This document shows, piece by piece, positions 26,401-38,212 of a stretch of DNA of 64,000 bases. Origin of the DNA: Rostratula benghalensis (lineage: Eukaryota > Chordata > Aves > Charadriiformes > Rostratulidae); assembly GCA_013399305.1 (NCBI GenBank), contig VXAI01000038.1, positions 1,191,194-1,255,193 on the forward strand. Direction: 5' to 3'. A program made the translations under genes and the position numbers. Positions within the stretch are counted from its first letter, which is position 1. Each line of letters starts with the position of its first letter. A model generated the notes under the pieces. That model had not been told where the DNA came from, did no database searches, and was given only the letters and a program-made list of their open reading frames with translations.

Positions 26401-27754
26401 CATGTTCACTGGCAGCATTGCTCATTTTCTATAGATGTGTTCTCATTTTCTTTAATATTTTAGCCAGGTTTTGCCTTAGTTACTCAGCTCCAAGAGTGTT
26501 TATGCATCTTCCATTACTGGAGCGTTGAAGTAATTATTTTTTGTTCTGTAATCAAAACATTTTCTGGCTCGTTCAGAAACTGACTGTTCTGACACATCCT
26601 TTGGTATTTTCTAATTAGAATATCATGAAATACAGACATGTTCGTGCGTAAATAGTTTATGTTGTCTGATACAGGCAATGTAAGAGTAATTGGCAATGGG
26701 ATTTAACACTGCAGGATGCGTGAGTGTCGCATGGCCCTTCTCCCATTGTCATTCTCAGGAGCTGATTTGGTGGTGAAAAGGTCAAGAAAGGTTAATCTTT
26801 CTTAAAATGCTATTAAGACTAGGCAGCAACGTGATTCAGTTTTGGCATATAGTTAGAGACAAATGCTTTAAATAAAGGATTTATTTGCTTTGACTTACAC
26901 AGTATAAGATATTACTTACACAGATATAAGATAAGTTTTAAAAGTAGAATCAATGCAAATTTTGGGATATATTCTGTTACAGAAATCCTTTGAGTAAAGT
27001 TAAAGACAGGTAAATAGTAACTTGGTTGTATTTTGGAATCTACCAAATTCTCATTTTTGTAGGGTGGATCTTGAAGCTTGGGTTGTGAGGTTTTTTTTCT
27101 TCTCTGCATCTTTACTTTTGACTTTTTTTTTTTCCCCTCTTGGTAAAGAATTTCAGGTATTGATGAATTTCAAGACCATTGGTACTTAGTGCAGATCCTA
27201 TGAACATAAGGATGCTTATAAAGTTATTTCCTATTAGTTACACGTATTGGTAATGAAATACCCTGGTTATAAATGTTTAAAAAAATTTGGGGTTTGAGTG
27301 GCTTGGAGGAAAGGATGTGTTAATAATGCAAGAAGGAGGGCTTATTTGGAACGATATGAAGACCAACAGTTTTCCCTTCTACTTTCCACCTCCAAAGAAT
27401 ACCTGTATCCATACCTGTATGTATTTGCATAACCCAGTTAAATTTCTGAATTTAATAAATTATTTGCCTATTTTTCCATGTAGTGTTAACTTTCTGTAGG
27501 TGATCCCAGTAGGTGGATATATATTATTCTAGCGTTGACTCTGTTATTTTGTGATACGTGGCTTGAGCATTTGTTAGAGTTGGTTTGGCCTGGAAGGAAT
27601 TTTGAAAGATTTTTGTTTTTGTAATAAACATCCTACCTCAGAAACTGATAATAAAGGTCTGTTATAAGTAGGAATTAAAAATGTCAATTTGTTTGAACAG
27701 CTTGTGTTGTTTTAGTACAAATTGTTTGGTGAGTACACAAGGCTCTGGTTCCAT

Positions 27755-28005
27755 CTGAATGGCGCTAAATTATGCTGAACTAATTATATTCCTGCTTTTT
27801 GTAACCTGCCATTTAATTACAGAAATGAAGTTCTACGTGCACACCTCACCCCATGAGTGCATGACACTTAACTCTCCTCTAGCTATTTTTCACCTGCTTT
27901 ATCTTCCTGTTAGCTTCTCATTTGCAATAAAAATGTATTTTGATGAGGGCTTTTACCTGAGGTGCTGCCTTCAAGTTGCAGATGATAAACGGTGTAAACA
28001 AGTGA
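27755..28005. promoter_or_regulatory. possible conserved regulatory element (homeodomain and Hox-type sites)
   Basis: The stretch has CTAATTAT at 27780-27787, TTTAATTAC at 27812-27820 and GCAATAAAAA at 27924-27933, a posterior-Hox-type core. They sit in complex, non-repetitive sequence that reads like vertebrate conserved non-coding DNA. No alignment was available, so conservation is a guess. Target gene unknown. Confidence 0.22.
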
Positions 28006-28259
28006 CATAGATGCCAGGGGTTTTTTTAATTTTTTTAAAAACGTATGTATCAGTTTTAATTGATAGAGTTGAATACTTCTCAGCAAATTGTCATTTGACC
28101 TTTTTTTATTCTCCATGGAAACCATCTTTTTTATTAATGCTACTCTGCTCCAGCAGTTATTATGAAGTGTCTGATTCTACAGACAGATAATAAACCAAAA
28201 ATAATGCCACACAAACACTCTTCCCCCCTGAAGAAATATGATTTATATTTTCTGTTCAG

Positions 28260-28431
28260 GTTGGAAAATTTGGATATAACATTAGATAAATGGTCAATAC
28301 CTCAGCTGAAACAGTTACCTAAAGCACGCTCCGGTGTGATAGACTGGAGCAGTCAGCTGGCAAAGGGTCACTGCGGCTGGGCAATGGTGTCACTTTGGCA
28401 TCCAAGCCTGGGAGACAGTGGGTTACTCTAA
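28260..28431 (+). CDS. candidate alternative terminal exon, gene unknown
   Basis: The acceptor TTTATATTTTCTGTTCAG precedes 57 open codons after one carried-in base. The predicted peptide starts LENLDITLDKWSIPQLKQL and ends in GDSGLL before TAA. AATAAA hexamers lie at 28431-28436, overlapping the stop, and at 28461-28466, with G/T-rich DNA after them. The arrangement is that of a short last exon. I do not recognise the peptide. It could equally be an open stretch by chance within regulatory-looking DNA. Confidence 0.18.
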
Positions 28432-31023
28432 ATAAATTGCAAAAATTCCTGGCTGCTGCCAATAAAAGCTGTAAGGCTGGCTTCTTTCCCAATGGTCACC
28501 TTGCCTTGAGCTCAGGTGTGAGCAGTGACAGCATGTGGTAGCCAAAGGATGAAGGCTTCAGGGCATCCCTGTGGGTAGAATTAAGCCAGGGCACCACAGT
28601 ATAAAAAACATGTGCAAAACATAGTTATCATGATGGATTTTTCTTAAGGCTAAAGTGACAGGTACTGCTGACAAATCTTTCACTCAAGCATCTTTCTCTC
28701 CAGTTATGTGTTATTCCCATTCCTGCTGTGCTCCTGAGGGCTCCCTGCCCTGCAGAGAGCATGGCTTACCTGGCACTGCTGTGGGGTGCAGGCAGGGGCA
28801 CTTCCTTCAGATTCTGCAAGTGGGCACAAATTATGCCTCGGTACACTTTAGTAAAGACTCCAAATACTTTTGAAGCCCAGATGTCTCACAAAACAGAAAA
28901 AAATACCAGTCAACTGACTAAGCTTAAAATATAACACACTTAAGTGTGGTAAGATATAACCAGGTAATCAGAAGACGAGTGATAGGGGATTCTTTGTTTC
29001 ACAAGTTTAAGCATTTTAAAACATTACTTGTTTTGTACAGCTTTTAATACTGGTAATCTCTGGGTTGAAAGGCCCAGAAAATTTCAGCTCTTTGCAAAGA
29101 AAAATACATCATAACAATTTTCAGATGAAATATTCTATGTACAAGAAAGCTGTTAAATGTGTCCGGAGATCTGTGTGGCACGTGATGATGTCCTCTATTC
29201 TTGCCTGGAGTCATCTTACAGTATGATCCTCATCTTGTCAAATAAGTTTATCCTGACCTCACCGATTAAGTACCTTGCCTTTGTTTTTCTGGGGAATCTT
29301 ACATGCTTTCAGAGATGCTTCAGATACTCTTGTGGTCTTTACTCTCACGTGTAATCATGCAAAAGAGATGACTTGTTGTGTGATTGTAAAGCTTGTTAGA
29401 GGCTAAATCTAGTGGGTTTTTTGTTTTCTATTGATGCTTAAAAAGCTGCTGATGTTCTCTAGCTTTGTGCTAGAGCTGAACTTGTGGATGACACAACTGA
29501 TGAGAAGATGAGAAGATACTGGTGTTGCTCCGGGCTAGCGTGGTGTGCTTTTCTAGTCAAAGTCTCTCTTCCTTAATGGCAACGTATGAGCTGACAGATG
29601 AAGTCAGACCTTTAGGTGCCAGGCAGACTAGGCAAATGCCCCATTTTCACTGGGTCAGTTACTCTGCCATTGAAGGAGTATATCATTTTGACTCAGTGTC
29701 AAAACCTAAACCTGATGTTCAGAGGAAATAGCCCTGCTTCAGGTTTCTGCTATAGGGTTGGCAAAGAGATGATTCCAAAGTAGCGGTCATTGTGTGGTGA
29801 AAGGCGGGAGTGAGGACTGAGCTGTTGGTCTGTTCAGCCAGCCTGTCAGTTCCTGAACGAAGAAGTAATAAAATTGTCACAGAACCGTAAGGTTTATTTA
29901 GCTGTCAGTCAGCACGTGTTGAGTTAACAAATGCTGTCCCGACGTAGAGCTGGCCCTTCCAGCTGCTGCTCCAGGACATCAGCAGTTGGTTGCAAACAAG
30001 TGGGAACAGCACCTGCTGTTTGGATAAAAGCTGAAGCATTTTAGTCTTTAAGTGCTCTTTTACTACAGAGAAAAGCTTTTGACACATGACCTCTTATATT
30101 CAAAATTGCTCTAATTATGGTCACTCTAAGGCAAAACACTGGAAGATTATTATTTTTTTAATGCTGCTGTAGAATTACAGTTTTTCCTTTTTGTCTGTGG
30201 ACTTTGAAAAAAATGAAATATTGTGTTATCTAATGTATTGCTAATTAAAAAGATGTATCTCTGTATGGTGTTGCTGAGCACTTTGGCCAAACAAAGTTTT
30301 AAAAGACTGTACCATATGTCAAAATGCTGCCCTTTGAAGTGTTTGTCAAGCCTTTTATTTTGCATATTCAGTGTCTTTTACATCTTGGAAGGGCTGTTGT
30401 AACTCGGGTAAGTGAGAAGCATGGACAGTGCGAGTGTCACAAATGTGTTGTCATTAGGCTTTAGCAAGTTAGAGAACAACCTGCAACACAGTGACAGCAA
30501 AAGTTGAGCCAAGTCATTACGGGCATGGGGACTTCCATTTGTAATGTGCATTGACGCACAGTGAATTTTTTTTTATCTCACCCCTGCTGAGTTGCTCTCT
30601 TCCATGTTACTTGTTGTCCTGACGAGTGTGAAGCCTCTTTGTACTTTGCTGATCGGGCTGAAGTTCATTTGACAGTAGCTTGTGGTGCGACACAAAATTG
30701 GCAATGCCAAACATCAGGAGGTCCTTGAGGTACTTGCATGTTGAGTGAGTGAGATGTCAAAGGGCAGCAATGTTTGAATAGACGTGTTTGCCTTCTCTTT
30801 TGAGTGTGCTGAGCAAGGGAAGCAGTTTGCAAGGGGAGCCTTGGCTGCAGCTCAGTCCCAGCAGAATGCAGAATGGTGTGATGATTGCAGAGAGCTGGTT
30901 GGAGGGAGGAACACTGGTATAGCCATCTAGGTATGTCCACTGAAATTGTGCAAGAAGCTCAAAAGGGAAGATGGGGATCTAAGTAGGGCATCATACCTGG
31001 CTTCACAGCTCCATTTCTTTTAG

Positions 31024-31126
31024 GTGTTACAAGGTCCTGTTTATTCCAGCTGCTGGAAGGCCATGGAACAAAGACGTGTCAAGACCGAGGAAAACCATTG
31101 TAAATTGAGTTGTACTTTGCAGGCAG
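31024..31126 (+). CDS. candidate internal exon, gene unknown
   Basis: A 103-base segment lies between the acceptor CAGCTCCATTTCTTTTAG and the donor GGCAG|GTATGG. Only one frame is open across it, starting at phase 0 and ending one base into a codon. The peptide begins VLQGPVYSSCWKAMEQRR and ends HCKLSCTLQA. Reading on without splicing, the frame stops at 31213-31215. Both splice sites are good, and the composition is mixed and protein-like, but I cannot assign a family. Confidence 0.2.
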
Positions 31127-33204
31127 GTATGGATTTGAGCTGCCAGCAGTCTACATGTGGCTTGTCAGTTCTCCTGAGCTGTATAGGTTTTGTAATAGAC
31201 TTCTTGTGTAAATAGTGACAATTAATAGCTGTAGTTGCAACTACAGACATCACAGGTGAGTCTTCATAATATTTTCTACTAGTAGTATCTACTAGCTGAA
31301 TAATCACTTCTATGATTAGAAGGGAATTAACTTATTTAAGCTGAAGCTTAGTGTCTTTTGTGATTTTTATTGCTAGGAAGACCTTAGTGATGGTTTTCTT
31401 ATATGTGACTTAGAGTATGTTCGTTACTTGGTGACCCAAGTATGGACTACATTTTTAAATAAAAGAAATTGGTAATTGAGAGAAATACCAACTAGCAGAG
31501 AAATTAGTGTATGTTTAACAAACTTTATTAAAAAAATAAATGCTAAGCCTACAAGACTTGAAAATAAATGGTATGTTACAACTGTAATCAAATTCAACAT
31601 CTGTGTTCTTTTTCTGTTGTGTGGTCTGCCTTTGAAAAAGAGACTTTTCTTTGGGTTTTTTTGGTGGCTCCAATTAGAAGCTTTTCTTGTGCTAAAGACT
31701 AGTGAGGGGGAATTTAGATGAGTAGAACTTTTCAGTTCAAGTTACAAAACATACAAGGTTGTTCAGTAATGACATTTCCTGGAGCTGCTGCCTGCAGTTG
31801 ATGAAGAGGTTGACGTAGAGTGAAGGAGGACTCTTGCAAACCAGTGTCTTGAAAGCGTGGCAATTCAGTGCCTTAGACTAACAGAGATTTAAGTCTGTTC
31901 TAGAGATACAATGGTCATGTTCATTGCTTCTAAGGAAAAAAATATCCACACAGTTACAAAATCTGACTCTTGACTTGATGATAACCTTCCTATGTCAGAA
32001 AATATGGTGAATATTACAAAAATGAGTGAAGTGTGCTAAAAGCTTCTCATACAGATGTTGTGCTGCTCCAAAGAGATAGTGGTGTAATGCCATGGTTAGC
32101 AGAGTGCAGAAGGGTTTCTTTGCTTAGTATAACATAGGACATTCCTTCTGTGCACAGAATACCGAAGTACTGAAGTTACTATTGAAGGAAGTTTCTGCCA
32201 GAGAGCTTTATTTTAAACATTTCAGCAATTTGAGGAGCTAAATCTTTTTTTATAGTGCTACATGTCATTTGTGACAAGTTGTTCGAGGAATTTGATCAAA
32301 CTTAAATATTATAGCTACTGCTTAGGCAGTGATGCATCCTTAATTTAAAATCTAAATCAGATTATTTAGATATGCTTAAATTGATAGAGATGCTAGTCGA
32401 ATTCCAACAGTAGTTTTAAAATCTCAACTGTAGTTGATTTGGCTAAAAGAAAAAATATTCTTTGGCTTTCAGCAGTAGGATTTTAAGGGGAAGTATTTAC
32501 ATGTGTTGTTATAATAGCAAGAATCCATAGGTTAAGAACTTCAGCACTAGAGCCTGACTTGGTGCTTAAGTTAGAAAGTTCATGATATTATATAGCAGTA
32601 GGCGTAAATAGCAAACTGTAGTGTGAGTGGCAGGTGAGAGCAGGGCACAGGCAGCGGCTAAAGGAACAAAGTTCTTAATACTTGAGCGTAGAGAGAAAAT
32701 TTGGCCAGAAAAGGTGAAGGTTTAGTGGTGACAGAAACTACCAAGTGTGTGTGAAAGAAGAAATGAAGTTACAAAAGTTACTGTTAAAGAGGTCTAGTTA
32801 GAGCTGAGTAGACACTTGCTTTTTAAGTTAGCTTGGAGATTTGTGGTTTGTCATCCAGCTTTTTTGTTAGAGAATACTTTTTGTAAACCAAATATTTATT
32901 TTTGTTATTTGGGTTGGTAAATTACGTATATATCAGGTTGGTTCAGAAAATGAATACAGTGCAGAGTACTCTATTGCTTTTCTTCCCAACGCTTCAAGAA
33001 GTCTACTTTTTCTTTAGATCACCAGGACTGTCAACGAATTCCATTTGTTATCTTTCAAATATCCAAAGTACTTTTTTTTTTTTTCTCATATTATAAATGC
33101 TTGTTGTTGTTACACACTTGTTAAGTTTCAGAAATTTAAGAATCTTACACTGAATAAGGAAATGTAATTTTAAATGTACTAAAGAAAAGTTGTTCTGGGC
33201 AAGA

Positions 33205-33857
33205 TCAACCACAGGTACCAGTATAGGTTGGGAACTGCCCAGTTGGAGAGCAGCATAGGGGAAAGGGACCTGGGGGTCCTGGTAGACAGCAGGATGACCG
33301 TGACCCAGCACTGTGCCCTGGTGGCCAGGAAGGCCAATGGCATCCTGGGGTGTATGAGAAGAGGGGTGGTCAGTAGGTTGAGAGAGGTCCTCCTCCCCCT
33401 CTACTTTGCCATGGTGAGACCCCATCTGGAATAGTGTGTCCAGTTCTGGGTCCCTCAGATCCAGAAGGGCAGGGAACTGCTGGAGAGAGTCCAGGGCAGG
33501 GCTACAAAGATGATGGAGTGGAGCATCTCCCACATGAGGAAAGGCTGAGGGAGCTGGGTCTCTTTAGCTTGGAGAAGAGGAGACTGAGGGGTGACCTCAT
33601 GAATGTTTATAAATATGGAAAGGATGAGTGTCAGGAGGATGGAGCCATGCCATGTCCAGTGATAGGACAAGGGGCAATGGGTGCAAGCTGGAACATAAAA
33701 GGTTCCACTAAAATATGAGGAAAAACTTCTTCACAGTGAGGGTGAGGGAACACTGGAAGAGTCTGCTCAGAGAGGTTGTGGAGATATTCTGGATATTTGG
33801 AATATCTGGAGATATTCCAAACCTGCCTGGATGCGTTCCTGTGTGACGTGATCTAGG
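33205..33857 (+). mobile_element. CR1 LINE fragment with ORF2 C-terminal remnant
   Basis: About 650 bases of sense CR1, starting near GTACCAGTATAGGTTGGGAA and ending near CTGTGTGACGTGATCTAGG, so the last ~80 bases of the element are lost. The first part still reads as the C-terminal part of the CR1 reverse-transcriptase protein (GERDLGVLVDSRMTV, VARKANGILGCMRRG). A TAG at 33432-33434 interrupts it just after VRPHLE. Frames shift after that. It is close kin to the - strand copy at 38833-39453. Near 33781 it carries an unusual AT-rich insertion with local inverted repeats. Confidence 0.95.
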
Positions 33858-33973
33858 TAATTTTAGCTACAGAACCAAACAGTGATACTTTATGCTCAAG
33901 TATTTTTTACTTAGAGTGATCAGGATTACACTATTTAAAAGTGTCAGGGTTTTAGCCTGCAAACGTTTGAAGT

Positions 33974-34443
33974 ATGGAGGCCCCACCTTGTTGAGGGCTG
34001 TTTCCAGTTTTGTGCCCCTCACCACAAAAAAAGACATTGAGGTGCTGGAGCGGGTCCAGAGAAGGGCAGTGGAGCTGGTGAGGGGCCTGGAGAGTAAGTC
34101 TGATGAGGAGAGGCTGAGGGAACTGGGGGGCGTTCAGCCTGGAGAAAATAAGGCTGAGGGGAAAACCTTCTCGCTCCCTCCTGCAGCTCCCTGAAAGGAG
34201 GGTGTAGCCAGGGGGTGTGTCTGTGTGTGTTGGTCTCTTTTTCCAAGTCACAGGCGATGGGACAAGAGAAAATGGCCCCAAGTTGTGCCAGAGGAGGTTC
34301 AGTCTAGATGTTAGGAAAAATGTTTACACTGAAAGGGTTCTGAAGCCCTGGAATGGGCTGCCCAGGGAAGTGGTTGAGGCACTGTCCCTGGAGGTATTTA
34401 AAAGATGACTGGACATAGTGCTCAGTGACATGGTTTAGTGATG
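33974..34443 (+). mobile_element. CR1 LINE 3' fragment, cut by assembly gap
   Basis: Sense CR1 starting near GGAGGCCCCACCTTGTTGAG, with GACATTGAGGTGCTGGAGCG, GGGCTGCCCAGGGAAGTGG and GTGCTCAGTGACATGGTTTA. The sequence stops at a run of N exactly where the final ~100 bases of a CR1 would follow. It sits 115 bases after another CR1 in the same orientation but of a different subfamily, so these are two insertions, not one broken copy. Confidence 0.92.
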
Positions 34444-34597
34444 NNNNNNNNNNNNNNNNNNNNNNNNNNNNNNNNNNNNNNNNNNNNNNNNNNNNNNNNN
34501 NNNNNNNNNNNNNNNNNNNNNNNNNNNNNNNNNNNNNNNNNNNNNNNNNNNNNNNNNNNNNNNNNNNNNNNNNNNNNNNNNNNNNNNNNNNNNNNNN
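34444..34597. other. assembly gap (154 N)
   Basis: A run of 154 undetermined bases. It begins inside the CR1 3' end, so the missing DNA probably includes that element's tail. Any open frame drawn across it is meaningless. Confidence 0.99.
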
Positions 34598-35303
34598 TAT
34601 CAAAATCTGAGAATAGGTTTCAGAGGACGTCTTTATGTGAAGACAGTAGCCTTTAAAGAAGAGAGTACCCATTTCAGGCTGACTTTTAAATGCTAAGAGA
34701 TGTGAAATGTTACAGAATAATCTTCTGTGAGAAAGATCACCTCCCAAGAGAGAGACCATTCAGTGTGTGAATGCTTTGTAGTTTTATGGTGCCTGAGACC
34801 CTGAGGTACTATTGAACCATCTTTCTTTAAATTTATGTATATGCCATGTGCTTCCCATTCACCTAGATCCCATGTCACTGAGCTCCAAACTGCTTCAGCA
34901 AAATGTTTTATTGATCCTGGAAAGTCAGTTGTATGTCACAGGCAGAGAACTGCGTGGCACTGCTCTGCGAGGGCTTAGCTCTTTTTATGCAAGTCTCTGT
35001 TGTTCCTGAACTGAGTTAGGACTTGAGTTACAGAAAGAGCTAGAATGAAGAGTAGTCCAGTTCTTATTTTACAGGCAGGAATAATTAATCAGCAATAACT
35101 CCTGCTCTCTTTATGGTACAAAGGTTACTCTGATCATCTAAGGGGAAACCAGCCCGTTGTTACACATGATCTCAACACAGTGATCTACATGTTCTGTTAC
35201 CCTATCTCTAGTTGTAGCTAACCTGTAGTAATTAGGACAAAATCTAAAAAAACCCCAAGGAAATAATTAAGCTAAATTAGTAAACTAAGAAGGAAATAAG
35301 GAG

Positions 35304-35322
35304 AAAAAAAAAAAAAAAAAAA
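35304..35322. repeat. poly(A) run, 19 bases
   Basis: Uninterrupted A run followed by GGATCTATTTGGGG. No retroposed body is recognisable upstream, so it is treated as a simple homopolymer. Confidence 0.9.
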
Positions 35323-36163
35323 GGATCTATTTGGGGCTCAAGAAAAGGAAAAAGAGTGCTTTTCTTCCAGGTGACCAGCCTTAGAGCATGATATTTGATT
35401 TTAGCCACTATGTGAGCATGGGCAAATGTAGACAACTAATTGTCATGTTGACTGTTTAACTATATTGTGCTACCTGTTAGGGCTATTACATGTTAAATAA
35501 TTGTCTCTGGGTGCTACAAACAAAACCGTAGTCCTGTATAAAGTTCTGTAGTTCTGTGGTTTCTTTCAGTATGCAAGGAGATTATCTACATTTTTCTCTT
35601 TATGACCAAATGGAAGAGTTAGCCTTGAGTCCTTAGTTGGTTTGTGTGGTTGGACAAATCAATAATACAAAGAATTTTGTGTAATCTGTTGATATGAATA
35701 CATCTCAAACTGCCTTTTTTTCTTGAAAAAGCAAGTGACTATACTGAAATTATTGTTAAAATAGCAGTCCTGCTGCAAATGTTAAAGGAAATAATAATAA
35801 TAATTTACAGTTTTTACATGGAGTTTTTTCATGCTTTTGAGAGAGTCTTCCTGCTACAAATATTGGTGCTCTGGTGTTTCTAAGGAAACTTGCTGTAGGC
35901 TGTAGTAATGATGAACATCACAGTTCAGTAAAATATCTAAGGTCATGAGCGTTTTGTTATGTGGTTTCTGTTTACTCTGGATGCACCTTTGGAGCTTTTG
36001 AGAGTGAGGTGGTGGAAGAAAACATGCAAATCCAAATTTCAGGTTACAAGAGGATAAACAGCATGCTACAGGAAAATCCCTGTGATAAAAGTGTGCTGGC
36101 ATGGATTTAACTGTGACATTTTGGGGCAGTATTTTATCCTGTGAAGCAGTATGCCTTATTCTC

Positions 36164-36185
36164 TTTTTTTTTTTTTTTTTTTTTT
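36164..36185. repeat. poly(T) run, 22 bases
   Basis: Uninterrupted T run. Read on - it would encode lysines, which explains an apparent 138-residue open frame on that strand at 35854-36270. That frame is not a gene. Confidence 0.92.
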
Positions 36186-37877
36186 CTTTTATATGTGCTA
36201 TATACCAGTCATCAGATCGTATTCTAGATTCTGGTTTTCCTTTCATTACATGGCAACATGCTTTCTCCATTTATCTTGTTAAGCACCGTTCCAGACTGTG
36301 AGGAAAGGTTGCTCATGCAAAAACTATGCTGAAGTGCAAATCTGGACATATTCAGAAAGCTGCTGGATTCATTTTGCTGAAGCTTTCAATTGATTTTAAG
36401 GTATGAAAACCTGGACTTCTGTCCAACTGGCCAGACCTATTACACCATCTGCTTTTGCAGATATCACACCTTTTTTTAGATCTGTTAGAGATACATTTAA
36501 GGTATTCACAGACCCTACGGTGCTAGACACCTCTTTCCGTGTCATCAAGGATGTGGCAGTGGGAGAGCTGACAAATTAGAGTCACATTAGATCTGTTAAG
36601 GTGAGATGTGGCTGAGACATTTCATAAAGCAAATACCCAAAGAAAGTATGGTTTAGTTCCTGGTTTAGGATAAATGGGTCATTGACATAAAGACCTGAGT
36701 AAAAATAATGAATTTACATGTTCCTGTTATTTTAGGTAAACTGTTGCTGTTGAACAGAAAACAAGCAATGCTTAGTAGTAATGAGTATGTAAGAATAAAA
36801 TATGTTATGATAAAATCCAGGAAGTTAGCCTCAGGTTGATATTCAGCTCTCCATTTAGGTACTGTATGGAACCTTCAAGTGGGGAAAAAATTCAACTCTG
36901 ATTTTGGGTGTGTAGGCTGCTGCTTTTTGGGCTTCCCGCCTTAAAGGTTTGAATATGGTATTCCTAGGGGGATCCATTTTTGGATCTCTGCGCATTGGTC
37001 TGTGTGATATGACCAGGAATGTCATTCTCCCTTGCTTCTTTTCACTTGCCCCACCATCTCAGCACCAAAATGGCAAATGTTTCCATACTTCAAGGGGGGT
37101 ACTTTTAGACTGATTCCTCTGTATGTGGGCCTGTTGTTCACATACAAAATAAAATGTTTTCTTCCAAGGAGTTTTACATCCAGTCATATACAACTCCCTT
37201 GAAAACATAGGTCTGGTTTATTTGTGTGGAAAATCCTTGTGGAATCAGAGTGTGCACAGCAGAGATGGGGAAGGTGTGCACCGTAAATGGGAAGTTCAGA
37301 GATTAGATCCATGAGATTTGAAGTCATTGAATGAGCAGCAGGAGAAAGAGTACTGATTTCCTGCAGCTTTATTTGGTGACTCACTGACTTGTGTCTAAAG
37401 GTGCAGTTTCTTGAGATGTTGGCTTAAGAGCAAGAAAGCTGCTTGTGTCCATCATGGCCCTTCCTCTTGATTTCTCAGTTCTGCTAGGTTGGAGCTTTGC
37501 TCATTTTCTTGATAGCTTTGACGGTTGGCCTTGCAGAAATCACCTGCCTTATTGATAGTCTTTGGGTTTTTACGTATGGAAAACACATTACCTTATCCAT
37601 CTGCCTATATGAATTAAAGCTGAATTCTCCCACTCTCCCCCAGTGGTACTGGTACAACCGAGGCCATGCTAAACTGTGGGTGCATGGGCAGGCGAAGGCA
37701 TGAGTGTTTCCTGGGCTGACCAGTGACCATGGCCTGTGCAATATTTACAGGAGTGCCTGATGAATCGCAATGGGAAACTGACTCCAGTGCTCCCTGAATA
37801 AAATAACAATGAAGCCTACGCTTGATCTAGTTCACAGTGCAGTTCTTCAAATGGCTGTGTTGTTTCAGCCCTTGTAG

Positions 37878-38022
37878 CTTGTACCAGGCAGTACAAGATG
37901 ACACTGATGAAGTCCAACCTGGTGCAATGGTCACAAACTGTCTTGATTTGTTTGAAGGGAGTGTGTATCGGTCAGGTGAAGCCCTTTGGTGGCATGAGAA
38001 ATTTGTCCATCTGTGAGGGCAG
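37878..38022 (+). CDS. candidate internal exon, gene unknown
   Basis: The acceptor CTGTGTTGTTTCAGCCCTTGTAG has a second AG nine bases upstream, and the donor GGGCAG|GTAAGC is near ideal. After two bases, 47 codons are open (beginning CTRQYKMTLMKSNLVQWSQ) and the exon ends with two bases of a codon. That exit phase fits the entry of the candidate exon at 59574. A second frame is also open for most of the length (containing DDTDEVQPGAMVTNCLDLF) and stops 17 bases before the donor. I recognise neither peptide. Two open frames at once suggest a stop-poor patch rather than selected coding, so confidence is low. Confidence 0.2.
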
Positions 38023-38162
38023 GTAAGCATGGTGCAGGGAGAGCAGCTCCCAGGTGTGGTAAGAGAGGAGGGTGAAAAGAAAAGTAAGAACAGGTACTTG
38101 CAGTAATGCTTGCTGATTAAACAAAACGTATTTTAAAAAAATGAAATCATAGGTAACTTCTA

Positions 38163-38212
38163 CAGTGCACTCTCCTCTGTTCTCTCTCAGTGCACTCTCT
38201 CTGTTGTCTGTT
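38163..38212. repeat. 25-base imperfect tandem duplication
   Basis: CAGTGCACTCTCCTCTGTTC and CAGTGCACTCTCTCTGTTGT begin two adjacent units 25 bases apart. It is a small pyrimidine-rich duplication with no coding or element context. Confidence 0.75.

Larger units (their letters stand above)
19246..33204. other. long non-coding stretch with scattered candidate exons and conserved-element-like patches
   Basis: Fourteen kilobases with no recognised transposon, the longest repeat-free stretch of the window. It holds a run of 20 T at 23089-23108. Splice-bounded open segments at 23403, 28260 and 31024 are listed separately. Conserved-element-like patches lie at 22.3 and 27.8 kb. A CR1-like text at 27571-27612 was too degraded to call. 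Confidence 0.5.

Noticed and set aside
27571..27612. text resembling an antisense CR1 3' tail (GGTTTGGCCTGGAAGGAATT)
   Set aside because: Only about 40 bases with many mismatches. No further CR1 text follows.
33048..33533. 161-residue open frame on the - strand
   Set aside because: It is the antisense of a CR1 ORF2 remnant plus flanking DNA.
34304..34759. open frames spanning the gap
   Set aside because: Undetermined bases cannot be read as codons. The flanks are CR1 and unrelated DNA.
35854..36270. 138-residue open frame on the - strand with a lysine run
   Set aside because: The lysine run is the translation of a 22-base T tract on +. The rest is not protein-like.
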